Source: an uncultured Ignavibacteria bacterium (GTDB lineage: Bacteria; Bacteroidota; Ignavibacteria; SZUA-365). From it: a stretch of 23,794 nt of DNA. Positions within the stretch are counted from its first letter, which is position 1. The number at the start of each line of letters is the position of its first letter. Below the pieces are notes generated by a model. It had not been told where the DNA came from. It searched no databases and worked only from the letters and a program-made list of their open reading frames with translations. A program made the position numbers and the translations under genes. Below are positions 8,679 through 17,248 of the stretch, piece after piece. The stretch spans positions 1 to 23,794 of the forward strand of contig CAJXSA010000008.1 of NCBI GenBank assembly GCA_913060595.1, read 5' to 3'.

Positions 8679-9433
8679 CGCAAATGCCCGTGCGATCCGG
8701 CGGTACACGCGTCTTGATGTTTTTCCTCCTGCTCTCCGTCGCCACACCGTTCTGGCTGCAGTCCCAGACCGTCGACCATAGTGCGTTTGATATGCTGTGC
8801 GGAATGCATGTGAAACGGGACGGCACCGTTCACTATGAAGGATTCCGTTCGTCTGTGTTTTCCCGGTACGTCCTTTCGTTTGCGTCTCTTGATACCGCGG
8901 CCATGTCAGCCGAAGAACGTCTCGCGACGCTCGTGAACGTGTACAATGCGTGTGTTATACAGAACGTCCTTGATCATGCGCCGCTCAGTTCGGTCATGGA
9001 CATCTCGTCGTTTTTCGACAGACAGAAATTTCGCGTCGCCGGACGGCTGTATTCGCTGCGCGAAATCGAAAAGGAATTCCTTCTTCCGCTCGCGCCGGCC
9101 CTGTCACCTTTTGCACTCACGCTCGCGGCGCGGTCTGCACCGGTGCTCCCGCGCCGGGCATACAGGCCGGAAGGAATTCGCGGACAGCTGCAGCGCGCGG
9201 CTGAGCGTTTCATGCAGGACCGCACACGGAACCGCCTCGACAGATCAGCCGGAGTGCTGTATCTTTCGATGATTTTTCAATGGCACAGGGAAGATTTTGA
9301 GCGGGTGTTCGGCTCACTGCGCCAGTGTGCGATGCATTTCCTCGGTGAGGACGATTCGCGCTGGCTGGCAGACAATGAAATCGACATACAGTTTCTGCCC
9401 TGGGACTGGTCACTCAACGAGAGGCAGCCGTAG
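8675..9433 (+). CDS. DUF547 family exported protein
   Basis: A 252-residue exported protein with an N-terminal hydrophobic signal (LMFFLLLSVATPFWL). The remainder follows the DUF547 pattern: NVYNACVIQNVL, then DISSFFD, VAGRLYSLREIEKEF, a central segment, AYRPEGIRGQL and a C-terminal helix with ISMIFQW-like hydrophobics (seen as LSMIFQWHREDF). From memory, the family normally has a cysteine-containing segment like CASRSCP in the centre; here the matching stretch reads AARSAPVLP, with both cysteines replaced. The biochemical role of the family is not established. The GTG start overlaps the previous stop (GTGA), with AGGGA just upstream; ATG at 8684 is an alternative. It forms a two-gene unit with the barrel-like gene before it. 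Confidence 0.82.
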   Translation: MTQMPVRSGGTRVLMFFLLLSVATPFWLQSQTVDHSAFDMLCGMHVKRDGTVHYEGFRSSVFSRYVLSFASLDTAAMSAEERLATLVNVYNACVIQNVLDHAPLSSVMDISSFFDRQKFRVAGRLYSLREIEKEFLLPLAPALSPFALTLAARSAPVLPRRAYRPEGIRGQLQRAAERFMQDRTRNRLDRSAGVLYLSMIFQWHREDFERVFGSLRQCAMHFLGEDDSRWLADNEIDIQFLPWDWSLNERQP

Positions 9434-9604
9434 CGAGATCGGACTGCGGCTTTCATGCCGCAATGCCGTGACCGGCCCTGGAAATCTTATGGAAGAACAT
9501 GATATGCACGGGAAAGGGGGTATTAAGCGCGTGCACAGCACATATCCCAACGCGGTATCTCGTTTTGGAGCGCTCGCAACGGCACGGGACGGGGAGCAGG
9601 GCCG
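9434..9604. other. Intergenic region before addB-like gene
   Basis: About 171 bases. A short hairpin without T run (TGCGGC / GCCGCA, 9445-9462) lies just after the DUF547 stop. Further on, GATATG (9501-9506) can pair with CATATC (9541-9546), or TGCACG (9505-9510) with CGTGCA (9530-9535); these two foldings share bases. GGGGAG at 9591-9596 is a good ribosome binding site for the next gene. No clear promoter is seen. Confidence 0.4.
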
Positions 9605-12292
9605 ATGAGCAGCCACCATCATGTGCGTGACAGCAACGGGGTTCATGATTTTCTTGCTCGCGGGGGAGTGGTGTGCACGTCCACGCAGCGACTCGCGAGA
9701 GAGCTGCGTCATGCGTACGATCTGCGGATGGAGCAGGAGGGGCGCAGCGCATGGCCAGCGGCCCGCGTGCAGGCATTCGGCAGCTGGCTTGCCGCGCAGG
9801 TTGAACAGCATTTGCTTTTCGGAGAAAGCGGCGCGCTGCAGCAGCGGAGACTTCTTCCTCCTGCACAGGAGGCGTTGACCTGGGAACAGGCCATCGCTTC
9901 GACGGGACGCGGTGACGAGGTGCTGCAGACAGAAGCGCTGTCGGCGATGATGATGGAGGCGCATGCGCTGGAACACGCATGGTTCCTCCCGGAAGATGCA
10001 CTGCGCCGTTCGCGCAGCGAGGGCAGCGCAGCATACCTGCATGTGCGCGAACATGTTCATGAAATCTGGGACGAAAAACAGTTCCTCCCCGCCTCCATGC
10101 TGCCGCGGCTTGCTGTCGATATACTGCGTGCGGAACCGGATCGCCTCCCGCCGCAGTTCATGCTCGCCGGTTTCGATCTGCTGCCGGACGCGGCATTGCA
10201 AGCGTTTCAATCCCTCCACGTCCGCCACCGGTCACGTCTGGCGATGTTCATGCCTTCCCCTGCAGACGGAAGCGGCCAGGTGCTCCGATACGCGGATCTC
10301 GAAGAGGAACTGTACGCGGCAGCGCAATGGTGCCGGGAATTGCTGCAGCAGGGGGAGAACGGCATTGCGGTGGTGCTGCCCTCTCTCGACCGCATGCGTG
10401 CCTCCGTGGACACGATCTTCGGGGAGGTGCTTTCGCCCGGCGTGACACCGGACACGCTCGATGAGCGCGCGCCGTATGAACTCTCGCTCGGCACACGCTG
10501 TGCGGACGAAGGCGTGCTCGCCGCAGCGCAATGGGCCGTGGAATTGATGCGTCCTGCCGTTCCGACGGATGCGTTCAGCGCAATCCTCCGCAGTACGTAT
10601 TTCAAAGGTGCCGAAAAATTGCGCCAGAGCCGTGCCGTTCTTGAACTGCGACTGCGCCGCACGGGAGTGGAAGCGCTTCGGCTTCGTGATTTTCGATCTC
10701 TGCTCCGCGAAGAATACCAGCAGGACGATGTCGTAACAGCGATGGGAGAGCGCAGACCGATGTCGGGAATACGCAGCGCAGCGGAATGGGTGAAGGAAAT
10801 GGACAGCCTGCTGCGCACGCTGGGCTGGCCCGGAGAGCTGCCGCTGAGCAGCAGGGAATACCAGGCGGTGCGACGCTGGGAGGCGCTTCTCGTGGAAATG
10901 GCCTCGTTCGACGCGGTACTGCCGCCGATGACTGTCACGGAAATGCTCTCGCGCCTGCGTCGAATGCTGTCGGAGAGAATCTTCCAGCCGGAGAGCCATC
11001 TTGCGCCCGTGCAGGTCATGGGCGTGCTTGAAACCGCGGGACTTTCATTCCGCCATGCGCGCATCATCGGGATGAACGAGGAGCTATGGCCGCCGCCCGC
11101 ACGTGTGCATCCGTTTCATCCGCTCGCGGTACAGCGTGCTGCGGGCATTACCGAAGCGCTGCCAGAACGGTACCTTGCGCAAATGCGCACCATGACAAAA
11201 AGGATCGCCGGTCTCGCTCCCGCTGCCGTTCTTTCATGCAGCAGAAACGAAGGCGACCGGGTACTGCTCCTGTCCCCGCTCCTCCGTGAATACAGCGTGC
11301 GCGATTGTACGCTGTCTCGAAGCACATACATCGGCGATATGCAGGGAATGTATCCCGCGAGCATGGAAGACCGTCCGGAGGAATCCGAACTCCCCCTGCA
11401 GGAGAAGGAGCGCATACGGGGCGGTGTGCGTGTCCTGACGCTGCAGGCGGCATGTCCGTTTCGCGCCTTCGCGGAATTGCGCCTCCGCACGGATGAGCCT
11501 GAGACACCGGAGGCGGGAGTGCGGCCGCTCGATCGCGGAAGTCTGCTGCACGGCGCGCTCGACAGAATCTGGGAACTCCTGCAGAGCAGCGATGCCCTGT
11601 GCCGGATGGCGGATGCTGAAATGGATGCTGTGATCGATGATGCGATCAGGCAAACGGAACGGGCGCAGGAGACGATGCGCAGTGCGACGTATCCTTCGCA
11701 TGTGCGTATCGCCGAGCGTGCATGCGCAATGGCGATTGTCCGTGAGTGGCTGCTGATGGAACGGGAACGGCCCGCGTTCACCGTGGCTGCGCGGGAAACG
11801 GAGGAGGAAGGAGAGTTCGGACCGCTGCGGCTTCGACTCCGCATCGACCGTGTGGACCGGCTTGCGGACGGCAGCCGCCTTCTCATCGACTATAAAACGG
11901 GATGGCACCGGCCATCCGAATGGATGGATGCGCGTCCCGCGCAGCCCCAGCTGCCGATGTATGCTCTTGCAGCGGAAGAGACCCCGTCAGGGATCGCATT
12001 CGGTGTACTGCAGCGGGGAGGGTGTGCATATAGCGGACTTGTCCGCGATACGCAACAGGCGCCCATGCTCGAAGATGTCGTGCATTTCATGCAGGCGAAC
12101 GCCGGGGAGCCCGGTGACTGGGATATGCTCCTCGAGAAATGGCGAGACACGCTGCGCACCCTCGCAGAGGATTTTACTTCGGGGACGGCGCCGGTCGACC
12201 CGCGTGACGGTGCGGCAACCTGCCGCTTCTGCAGCCTTCAGGCGCTCTGCCGGATACATGAGAAGCAGGAGGAGGGAGACCATGATGCGTGA
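9605..12292 (+). CDS. addB: AddB-like DNA repair nuclease subunit
   Basis: Probable partner of the AddA-like helicase in double-strand break end processing. At 895 residues it matches the length I recall for the 'probable DNA repair protein' family related to AddB (TIGR03623). The N-terminal region (VVCTSTQRLARELR) has no GxGKT/S Walker A motif, so the helicase-like part is probably not an ATPase. The middle contains IGMNEELWPPP and the following PFHPLAVQR stretch, typical of this family. The C-terminal PD-(D/E)XK nuclease has H649, D748/D751 and D762-Y763-K764. Four cysteines (C617, then C873, C876 and C882) match the split 4Fe-4S cluster pattern of AddB. A GGGGAG stands 8 bases before the ATG. 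The gene overlaps the addA-like gene by 11 bp. Confidence 0.87.
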   Translation: MSSHHHVRDSNGVHDFLARGGVVCTSTQRLARELRHAYDLRMEQEGRSAWPAARVQAFGSWLAAQVEQHLLFGESGALQQRRLLPPAQEALTWEQAIASTGRGDEVLQTEALSAMMMEAHALEHAWFLPEDALRRSRSEGSAAYLHVREHVHEIWDEKQFLPASMLPRLAVDILRAEPDRLPPQFMLAGFDLLPDAALQAFQSLHVRHRSRLAMFMPSPADGSGQVLRYADLEEELYAAAQWCRELLQQGENGIAVVLPSLDRMRASVDTIFGEVLSPGVTPDTLDERAPYELSLGTRCADEGVLAAAQWAVELMRPAVPTDAFSAILRSTYFKGAEKLRQSRAVLELRLRRTGVEALRLRDFRSLLREEYQQDDVVTAMGERRPMSGIRSAAEWVKEMDSLLRTLGWPGELPLSSREYQAVRRWEALLVEMASFDAVLPPMTVTEMLSRLRRMLSERIFQPESHLAPVQVMGVLETAGLSFRHARIIGMNEELWPPPARVHPFHPLAVQRAAGITEALPERYLAQMRTMTKRIAGLAPAAVLSCSRNEGDRVLLLSPLLREYSVRDCTLSRSTYIGDMQGMYPASMEDRPEESELPLQEKERIRGGVRVLTLQAACPFRAFAELRLRTDEPETPEAGVRPLDRGSLLHGALDRIWELLQSSDALCRMADAEMDAVIDDAIRQTERAQETMRSATYPSHVRIAERACAMAIVREWLLMERERPAFTVAARETEEEGEFGPLRLRLRIDRVDRLADGSRLLIDYKTGWHRPSEWMDARPAQPQLPMYALAAEETPSGIAFGVLQRGGCAYSGLVRDTQQAPMLEDVVHFMQANAGEPGDWDMLLEKWRDTLRTLAEDFTSGTAPVDPRDGAATCRFCSLQALCRIHEKQEEGDHDA
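12267..12276 (+). promoter_or_regulatory. Ribosome binding site of addA-like gene
   Basis: A run with AGGAGG and a second GGAGGG lies just before the tandem ATGs at 12282 and 12285, inside the end of the addB-like gene. It fixes the addA start against the longer frame from 11850. Confidence 0.8.
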
Positions 12293-15200
12293 AACGGAGC
12301 TGTCGGCGTCCGATCGTGCGGGAGTGGACGGGGAAGCGCGCAGTGCGGCAATGGATGTGTCTTCCTCTTTCATCGTCCAGGCGCCCGCGGGCTCAGGGAA
12401 AACCGCGCTGCTCACACAGCGCTTCCTGGCGCTGCTTGCCACCGTTGAGGCACCGGAAGAAATAATTGCGATCACCTTCACCCGGAAAGCAGCTGCAGAG
12501 ATGCGCGTACGCATCATGCAGTCGCTCAGTTCCGCGGCCGAGCAGAGACCGGTATCAGGTTTCGAGGCCGAGACGCGTGTTCTTGCGGATGCCGTTCTCG
12601 CCCGGGACCGCGAGAAGAAATGGTTTCTGCTCGACCAGCCTGCGCGACTGCGCATCATGACCATCGACGCGCTCAACGGGTGGATCGTCCGGCAGATACC
12701 CTGGATTTCCGGGATGGGGGCTGCTCCCGCCATCACGGATGATGCCGATGAACTCTACCGGCAAGCCGTACGTAACGCACTTCTCTCGGATTCGTCCGCT
12801 TCGGTCCTGCGTTCGCGTATCACCGAACTGCTCACACATCTCGACAACAGGTATCAGCTCATCGAGGATCTGCTCGTCCAGATGCTGGGAATTCGTGATC
12901 AGTGGACGGGACTGCTCTCCGGGGATGTGGATACTGTTCAGCATGCACGCGGACGCATCGAATCGACGCTGACCTCGATCATCGAGGCGCACTGCGGCGT
13001 GCTCGAAGAGGAACTCTCACCGGATGAGCTGTCAGAGATCAGCACCCTCGGACGACATGCCGCGTCCAGACTGCGCGATGCCGATGGGCGAGAGGAAGGT
13101 GCGCTCGAGGTCTTCCTTCGGGATGCGCAGGCATCACAGTCAATCGATGACATCATGCGTCGCTGGATCGGAATCGCACAGCTCCTGCTCACGGGTCAGG
13201 ACCAGCTGCGCAGCAAGAGAGGTATCACCAAAGCTGTCGGTTTCGAGACCAGGGATCCCGAGAAGGAACGCATGATCGCCCTGCTCGAACGCATGGAAGA
13301 CAAGCCTGATTTCGTGCGCGCCCTGGGACTCGTGCGTGGTCTTCCTGCGCCACGGTTTTCAGATGCGCAGTGGAACATACTCGCATCCATCCTCGAAGTG
13401 CTTGACGCATGCGTAACAGAACTGCGCACGCAGTTTGTCCAGCGTGGAACCGTGGATCACGCGGAGGTCGCGGCCTCGGCATTGCGCGCACTCGGCAGCG
13501 ACCTCGATCCGTCCGATCTTGCCATGATGCTCGAGTATCGTATTCAGCACCTGCTCGTCGATGAGTTCCAGGACACCAGCGCGGGACAGTTCCGCCTGCT
13601 TCGGCTGCTGACTGCGGGCTGGATGCCTGACGACGGACATTCGCTCTTTCTCGTCGGGGATCCGATGCAGTCCATATACCGCTTTCGTGAGGCGGAAGTG
13701 GGACTGTTTCTTCAGATCTGGGAGGATGGTCGCATCGGTTCGGTGCCTCTCCGCACAATGCGACTGTACAGGAATTTTCGCTCCCGTGAGGGCATCGTCA
13801 CCTGGGTCAATGAGGCGTTCACCCGGCTCATGCCGGTGCGCAGCGATCCCGGGACGGGAGCGGTCGCGTTCGTGGCATCCACTCCGACAAGGCCCGCTGC
13901 TGATGAAGCCGTTTCCTTTCATCCCGTCTTCGCCTCGGATCACGTTGCCGAAGCACGCACCGTGCTTGACATACTGCGTGATCTCGGACATGGGAGCGCG
14001 GGAGAGACAGCGGACGCGGAGGCGGGAGAAACAGCCATTCTCGTCAGGAGCCGCGCACATCTCGCCGCCATAATACCACAGCTGCGCAGGGAGGGCATTC
14101 CGTTCCAGGCAGTTGAAATCGAATCTCTCTCAGCACATCCTGCAGTGCAGGACGTCCTCTCCATCGCTCGCGCTCTGCTTCACGCGGGCGACAGAACGGC
14201 GTGGCTCGCTTTGCTGCGCGCTCCGTTCTGTGGATTGCAGCTGCATGATCTTCTGATCCTGGCTGCTGAAGACGGGAAGCATTCGATACCGGAGCGTGTG
14301 ATGCAGGCGGAATTGCATGCGGCATGCTCCGCGGATGGGCGGCAGAGACTGGCGCGGGTGGGATCCGTACTGGCCGAGGCGCAGCGCCGTGCCGGTCGGC
14401 GGCCGCTCAGGAAACTCGTCGAATCCTGCTGGGTGGCGTTCGGGGGACCGGCCTGCGTCGATGCGCGCGGTTTCGAGGCGGTGCGAAGCTGTCTTGCGAT
14501 GATCGGGGAAAGTGAACGGGGCGGCGGACTCGACAACCTCCGTGTTCTCAGTGATCGCCTCGACAGTCTCTACGCCCCTCCGGATTCCGGGGACGCCCGT
14601 CGACTGCAGGTCATGACCATACATAAGGCCAAGGGATTGCAGTTCGACAACGTCATTCTCCCAAGGCTTGACGGACCGCCTCGCGGTCGTGACGAACGGC
14701 TGCTTCTCTGGCTCGAAAATGCGGGGAGCCGGAAGGAGGATTTCATCATCGCTCCGATGAAGGAACGGGGAAACGAAGCGGACCGGACGTACAGTTACGT
14801 GCAGCACATGATTGCGGAGAAGGAGCAGCATGAGTATCAGCGCCTGCTGTACGTCGCCGCGACGCGAGCGCGGAACCGCCTCTTCCTGACAGCGACACTG
14901 CGTACCAAGATCGATGCGGAGGGCAGGGAGCAACTGCAGCCTCCACGCGCACGCTCCTTTCTTTCTGCCCTGTGGCCGATGCTGGAATCCTTTGCAGAAG
15001 AAGCGCTGTCAGATTCCCCGACGCCCCAGGAGGAGCATGAAGCAGTGCTCTTGCCCGCACGCCGACTGCAGCTGTCATGGACGCCCCCACACGCACCGGA
15101 TCCGATCGTATATGACGAGGTGCGGAATGACAGCGTGCGTGTCCGGATGGATGGAACAGAGTTTCCATGGGAAGCCAGCGAACAGGCGCGAGTGCGCGGC

Positions 15201-15725
15201 ATTGCCGTGCATCGACTTCTTGCGCACATCGGTGCGTACGGTGCTGCCCGTTGGGAACGGAGGGGAGGAGAAGAGCAGCGCGAAATCGCAGACCGAATAC
15301 TGCAGTCCCTCAACGCAGAAAACTCATCAGAACTGTCCCGGGAGGTCCTGCAGGCAGTCGATGCGATGCTTTCTGATGACCTGGGGCGATGGCTGCTGTC
15401 GGAGCATAGCGAGGCCGAGAGCGAGTACGCGGTCACGGGTATCGTGGACGGCCGAAAGGAAATGGTGGTCCTGGACCGTACCTTCGTCGATGACGATGGA
15501 ACGCGCTGGATCATCGACTACAAGTCCGCGGAACATGAGGGTGCGGGCATCGACGAATTTCTTGACGCGCAGCTGAACCTGCACGCGGCGCAGCTCCTCA
15601 AATACTCCGTGGTCATGCATGCGTACGACGGCAGACCGCAGCGTCTCCTGCTGTATTTTCCTGCGCTGCGCGCCCGTCGTGAGATGCACGCGCCGTCTCA
15701 GGGCGAGCTCCCCCCGTCCTCATAA
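12282..15725 (+). CDS. addA: AddA-like UvrD-family helicase-nuclease
   Basis: ATP-dependent DNA helicase with a C-terminal nuclease, acting in double-strand break end resection for recombination. The 1147 residues show the superfamily 1A motifs in order: Walker A APAGSGKT (34-41), TFTRKAAAEMR (motif Ia), Walker B LVDEFQDT (D427/E428), GDPMQSIYRFR, TIHKAKGLQFD (about 780) and YVAATRARNRL (about 860). The C-terminal RecB-type nuclease shows GIAVHRLLAH (H977), DYK (D1079, K1081) and a following QLLKYS. All catalytic positions I can recognise are intact. The frame continues upstream to 11850, but that part lies over addB in another phase; AGGAGGAGGG before the tandem ATG supports 12282 (or 12285). 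The 3' end overlaps the convergent gene by 28 bp. Confidence 0.93.
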   Translation: MMRETELSASDRAGVDGEARSAAMDVSSSFIVQAPAGSGKTALLTQRFLALLATVEAPEEIIAITFTRKAAAEMRVRIMQSLSSAAEQRPVSGFEAETRVLADAVLARDREKKWFLLDQPARLRIMTIDALNGWIVRQIPWISGMGAAPAITDDADELYRQAVRNALLSDSSASVLRSRITELLTHLDNRYQLIEDLLVQMLGIRDQWTGLLSGDVDTVQHARGRIESTLTSIIEAHCGVLEEELSPDELSEISTLGRHAASRLRDADGREEGALEVFLRDAQASQSIDDIMRRWIGIAQLLLTGQDQLRSKRGITKAVGFETRDPEKERMIALLERMEDKPDFVRALGLVRGLPAPRFSDAQWNILASILEVLDACVTELRTQFVQRGTVDHAEVAASALRALGSDLDPSDLAMMLEYRIQHLLVDEFQDTSAGQFRLLRLLTAGWMPDDGHSLFLVGDPMQSIYRFREAEVGLFLQIWEDGRIGSVPLRTMRLYRNFRSREGIVTWVNEAFTRLMPVRSDPGTGAVAFVASTPTRPAADEAVSFHPVFASDHVAEARTVLDILRDLGHGSAGETADAEAGETAILVRSRAHLAAIIPQLRREGIPFQAVEIESLSAHPAVQDVLSIARALLHAGDRTAWLALLRAPFCGLQLHDLLILAAEDGKHSIPERVMQAELHAACSADGRQRLARVGSVLAEAQRRAGRRPLRKLVESCWVAFGGPACVDARGFEAVRSCLAMIGESERGGGLDNLRVLSDRLDSLYAPPDSGDARRLQVMTIHKAKGLQFDNVILPRLDGPPRGRDERLLLWLENAGSRKEDFIIAPMKERGNEADRTYSYVQHMIAEKEQHEYQRLLYVAATRARNRLFLTATLRTKIDAEGREQLQPPRARSFLSALWPMLESFAEEALSDSPTPQEEHEAVLLPARRLQLSWTPPHAPDPIVYDEVRNDSVRVRMDGTEFPWEASEQARVRGIAVHRLLAHIGAYGAARWERRGGEEQREIADRILQSLNAENSSELSREVLQAVDAMLSDDLGRWLLSEHSEAESEYAVTGIVDGRKEMVVLDRTFVDDDGTRWIIDYKSAEHEGAGIDEFLDAQLNLHAAQLLKYSVVMHAYDGRPQRLLLYFPALRARREMHAPSQGELPPSS

Positions 15726-17077
15726 AGCATCACGTGATCGAGCGAACCGTCACGGTGATAAAAGACCCACTGGCCGGCATTCCGTCCTTCTTCGTACTGT
15801 CCCTCGCAGCGAAGGTGCCCGTTCACGTACCAGTCCATCGCTTCTCCTTCCAGCATGCCGCGCATGAAGCTGCGCCTGCTGCACGGATCCCCGTTCCGGA
15901 ACGACGCTGTCATCGTTCCGCTGAACGGACGCTGCTCGCCCTGACGGTAAAATATGCCGTCTATGGCTTCGCCCTCGAGCGCAACGGACCCGTCTTCGTG
16001 CAGCCACCGCCAGGGACCGACCATCAGCTTGTTGCGGAGCATCCCTTCTGCGCGGAGCGTACCGCTTTCGAAGTACAGCAGCACGCGTTTGTAATGGTCC
16101 TCATGCGCGAGAGCTCCGTCGCTGTTAAAGTACTTCCAGCATCCCGCACATCGCCCGTTTTTGACACAGCCTTCCTTGCGCAGTTGGCCGTTCTCGTGGA
16201 GGAGATAGCAAATGCCGGAGAAGGGGGTGTCATCACCGGTTTTGTATACCAGCCCGTTGCGCCGCTCAAGTTTTTCCATGGGCACACGCTCCTGCGGAAA
16301 GAGTTCCTCGAGTGTATACCTGCGAGCCCCTCCGACAAGTTCATCACGGATGTTCAGGATGCGCGGACAGCCATAATCATGGCATCCGAATACCGTCATC
16401 GTTCCCTCCGTCAGGTCGATGATGTTCGAATAGGAGGTTCTGTCCTCGAGGTGGGTGACGTCCAGCGTTTGCCGCAGCAGTTCCGGTGTGTGCCGCTTGC
16501 CTCGCAGCATGCGGCGCATCGCATTGTAGCGATAGCAGGGGTGTTCCCCTGCACTGGGATCTGTGAGACGGAAATTCGTCATCATCTGCAGGGAGCCCTC
16601 TTTTCGGATCACACGCAGTGCGTCCCCGTCCCATTCGATGACGGCGGCATCGCCGCTGCGGTCAGCGATCATGTAGTGCACGCCCCGCAGATCGGAGACG
16701 CGGTAGCGGCGGAACAGATCGATCGCCTCCTCAACCGTGCCGCAGCGTTCGAGCAATATCAGTCCAACAGGCTTTTCGGGATCGTCACCCATGTATATAT
16801 AGCTGTCGACAACCGGGACGGTGACCCGATCCACGAACAGCCCGGCTTCGTTGACACCGCATTGCATCCAGGAATCCGTCACACCCCAGTACAGCATTCC
16901 GTGCGATTGCCCTGCACCGGGGATGACATGCAGCGTGGCTGCGTGTTCGGTCGGCAGCAGGTCCTTGTTGTTCGCCGCGAGCACGCCTCCTCCGCCTGTG
17001 GCCACAACGGTGGAGCATGTGTGCGCGTCGACGGGCAGAAGCAGGCTGAGTGCAAGCAGTGCGATCCAGGATCTCAT
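15698..17077 (-). CDS. Secreted Ntn-hydrolase-like acylase/amidase fused to MORN_2 (YwqK-type) repeats
   Basis: A 459-residue exported protein of two parts. After the signal peptide (MRSWIALL to VDAHT) the next residue is C21, in CSTVVA, where the N-terminal nucleophile of choloylglycine hydrolase / acyl-CoA:6-APA acyltransferase-type enzymes sits. Supporting motifs are NNKD (36-39), GVNEAGLFVD (N76) and TNFR (N169). The expected activity is hydrolysis or transfer at a linear amide, substrate unknown. From about 275 onward come MORN_2-like units (LLHENGQLRKEG, YFESGTLRAEG, LHEDGSVALEG, YVNGHLRCEGQY, FYHRDGSL). The GLVYKTGDDTPFSG and GIFYRQGEQRPFSG segments mark a longer internal repeat. GGAGGA seven bases upstream fixes the ATG at 17077, six codons inside the longest frame. 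The gene is convergent with and overlaps addA. Confidence 0.8.
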   Translation of the reverse strand: MRSWIALLALSLLLPVDAHTCSTVVATGGGGVLAANNKDLLPTEHAATLHVIPGAGQSHGMLYWGVTDSWMQCGVNEAGLFVDRVTVPVVDSYIYMGDDPEKPVGLILLERCGTVEEAIDLFRRYRVSDLRGVHYMIADRSGDAAVIEWDGDALRVIRKEGSLQMMTNFRLTDPSAGEHPCYRYNAMRRMLRGKRHTPELLRQTLDVTHLEDRTSYSNIIDLTEGTMTVFGCHDYGCPRILNIRDELVGGARRYTLEELFPQERVPMEKLERRNGLVYKTGDDTPFSGICYLLHENGQLRKEGCVKNGRCAGCWKYFNSDGALAHEDHYKRVLLYFESGTLRAEGMLRNKLMVGPWRWLHEDGSVALEGEAIDGIFYRQGEQRPFSGTMTASFRNGDPCSRRSFMRGMLEGEAMDWYVNGHLRCEGQYEEGRNAGQWVFYHRDGSLDHVMLYEDGGSSP

Positions 17078-17084
17078 GGCATAA

Positions 17085-17090
17085 TCCTCC
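17085..17090 (-). promoter_or_regulatory. Ribosome binding site of the Ntn-hydrolase-like gene
   Basis: GGAGGA on the minus strand, 7 bases before the ATG at 17077. It selects this start over the GTG at 17095 and ATG at 17092. Confidence 0.75.
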
Positions 17091-17095
17091 ATCAC

Positions 17096-17248
17096 GCGAG
17101 ATGTGAAACATCATAGGATGCACGTCGTTTCCTGGAGCGAACCGGGAAACGACCGTGCGATGCATAATATCCTCGCCGCGCTTGCGTGACGCGGGGTGTA
17201 CTCAGGCAGGGCGGGTTGTCACGAAAAAGGGGAATTCACATCAATAAA
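17096..17248. other. Non-coding region upstream of the Ntn-hydrolase-like gene
   Basis: With the inverted repeat and terminator beyond it, this makes up the gap between the Ntn-hydrolase-like gene and tonB (about 280 bases in all). A minus-strand TATTAT at about 17165-17170 could be a -10 element, but I find no matching -35. No ORF is credible here. Confidence 0.35.

Noticed and set aside
9501..9546. Possible riboswitch or structured leader before addB
   Set aside because: The two short pairings overlap each other, and no known riboswitch core is visible; kept only as a remark on the intergenic region.
9410..10228. Minus-strand open frame of 272 codons over the start of addB
   Set aside because: Antisense to the addB-like coding region, with His/Arg/Pro-rich composition typical of shadow frames.
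11850..12281. N-terminal extension of the addA-like frame by 144 codons
   Set aside because: It lies in another phase over the conserved nuclease region of addB, its composition is Arg/Ser-rich and unlike AddA, and a strong ribosome binding site precedes 12282.
13359..14933. Several minus-strand frames over the addA-like gene
   Set aside because: All are opposite well-conserved helicase motifs and carry no recognisable domain.
15734..17116. Plus-strand open frame of 460 codons opposite the Ntn-hydrolase-like gene
   Set aside because: The minus-strand reading has a signal peptide, catalytic motifs and repeats with a good ribosome binding site; the plus frame has none of these.
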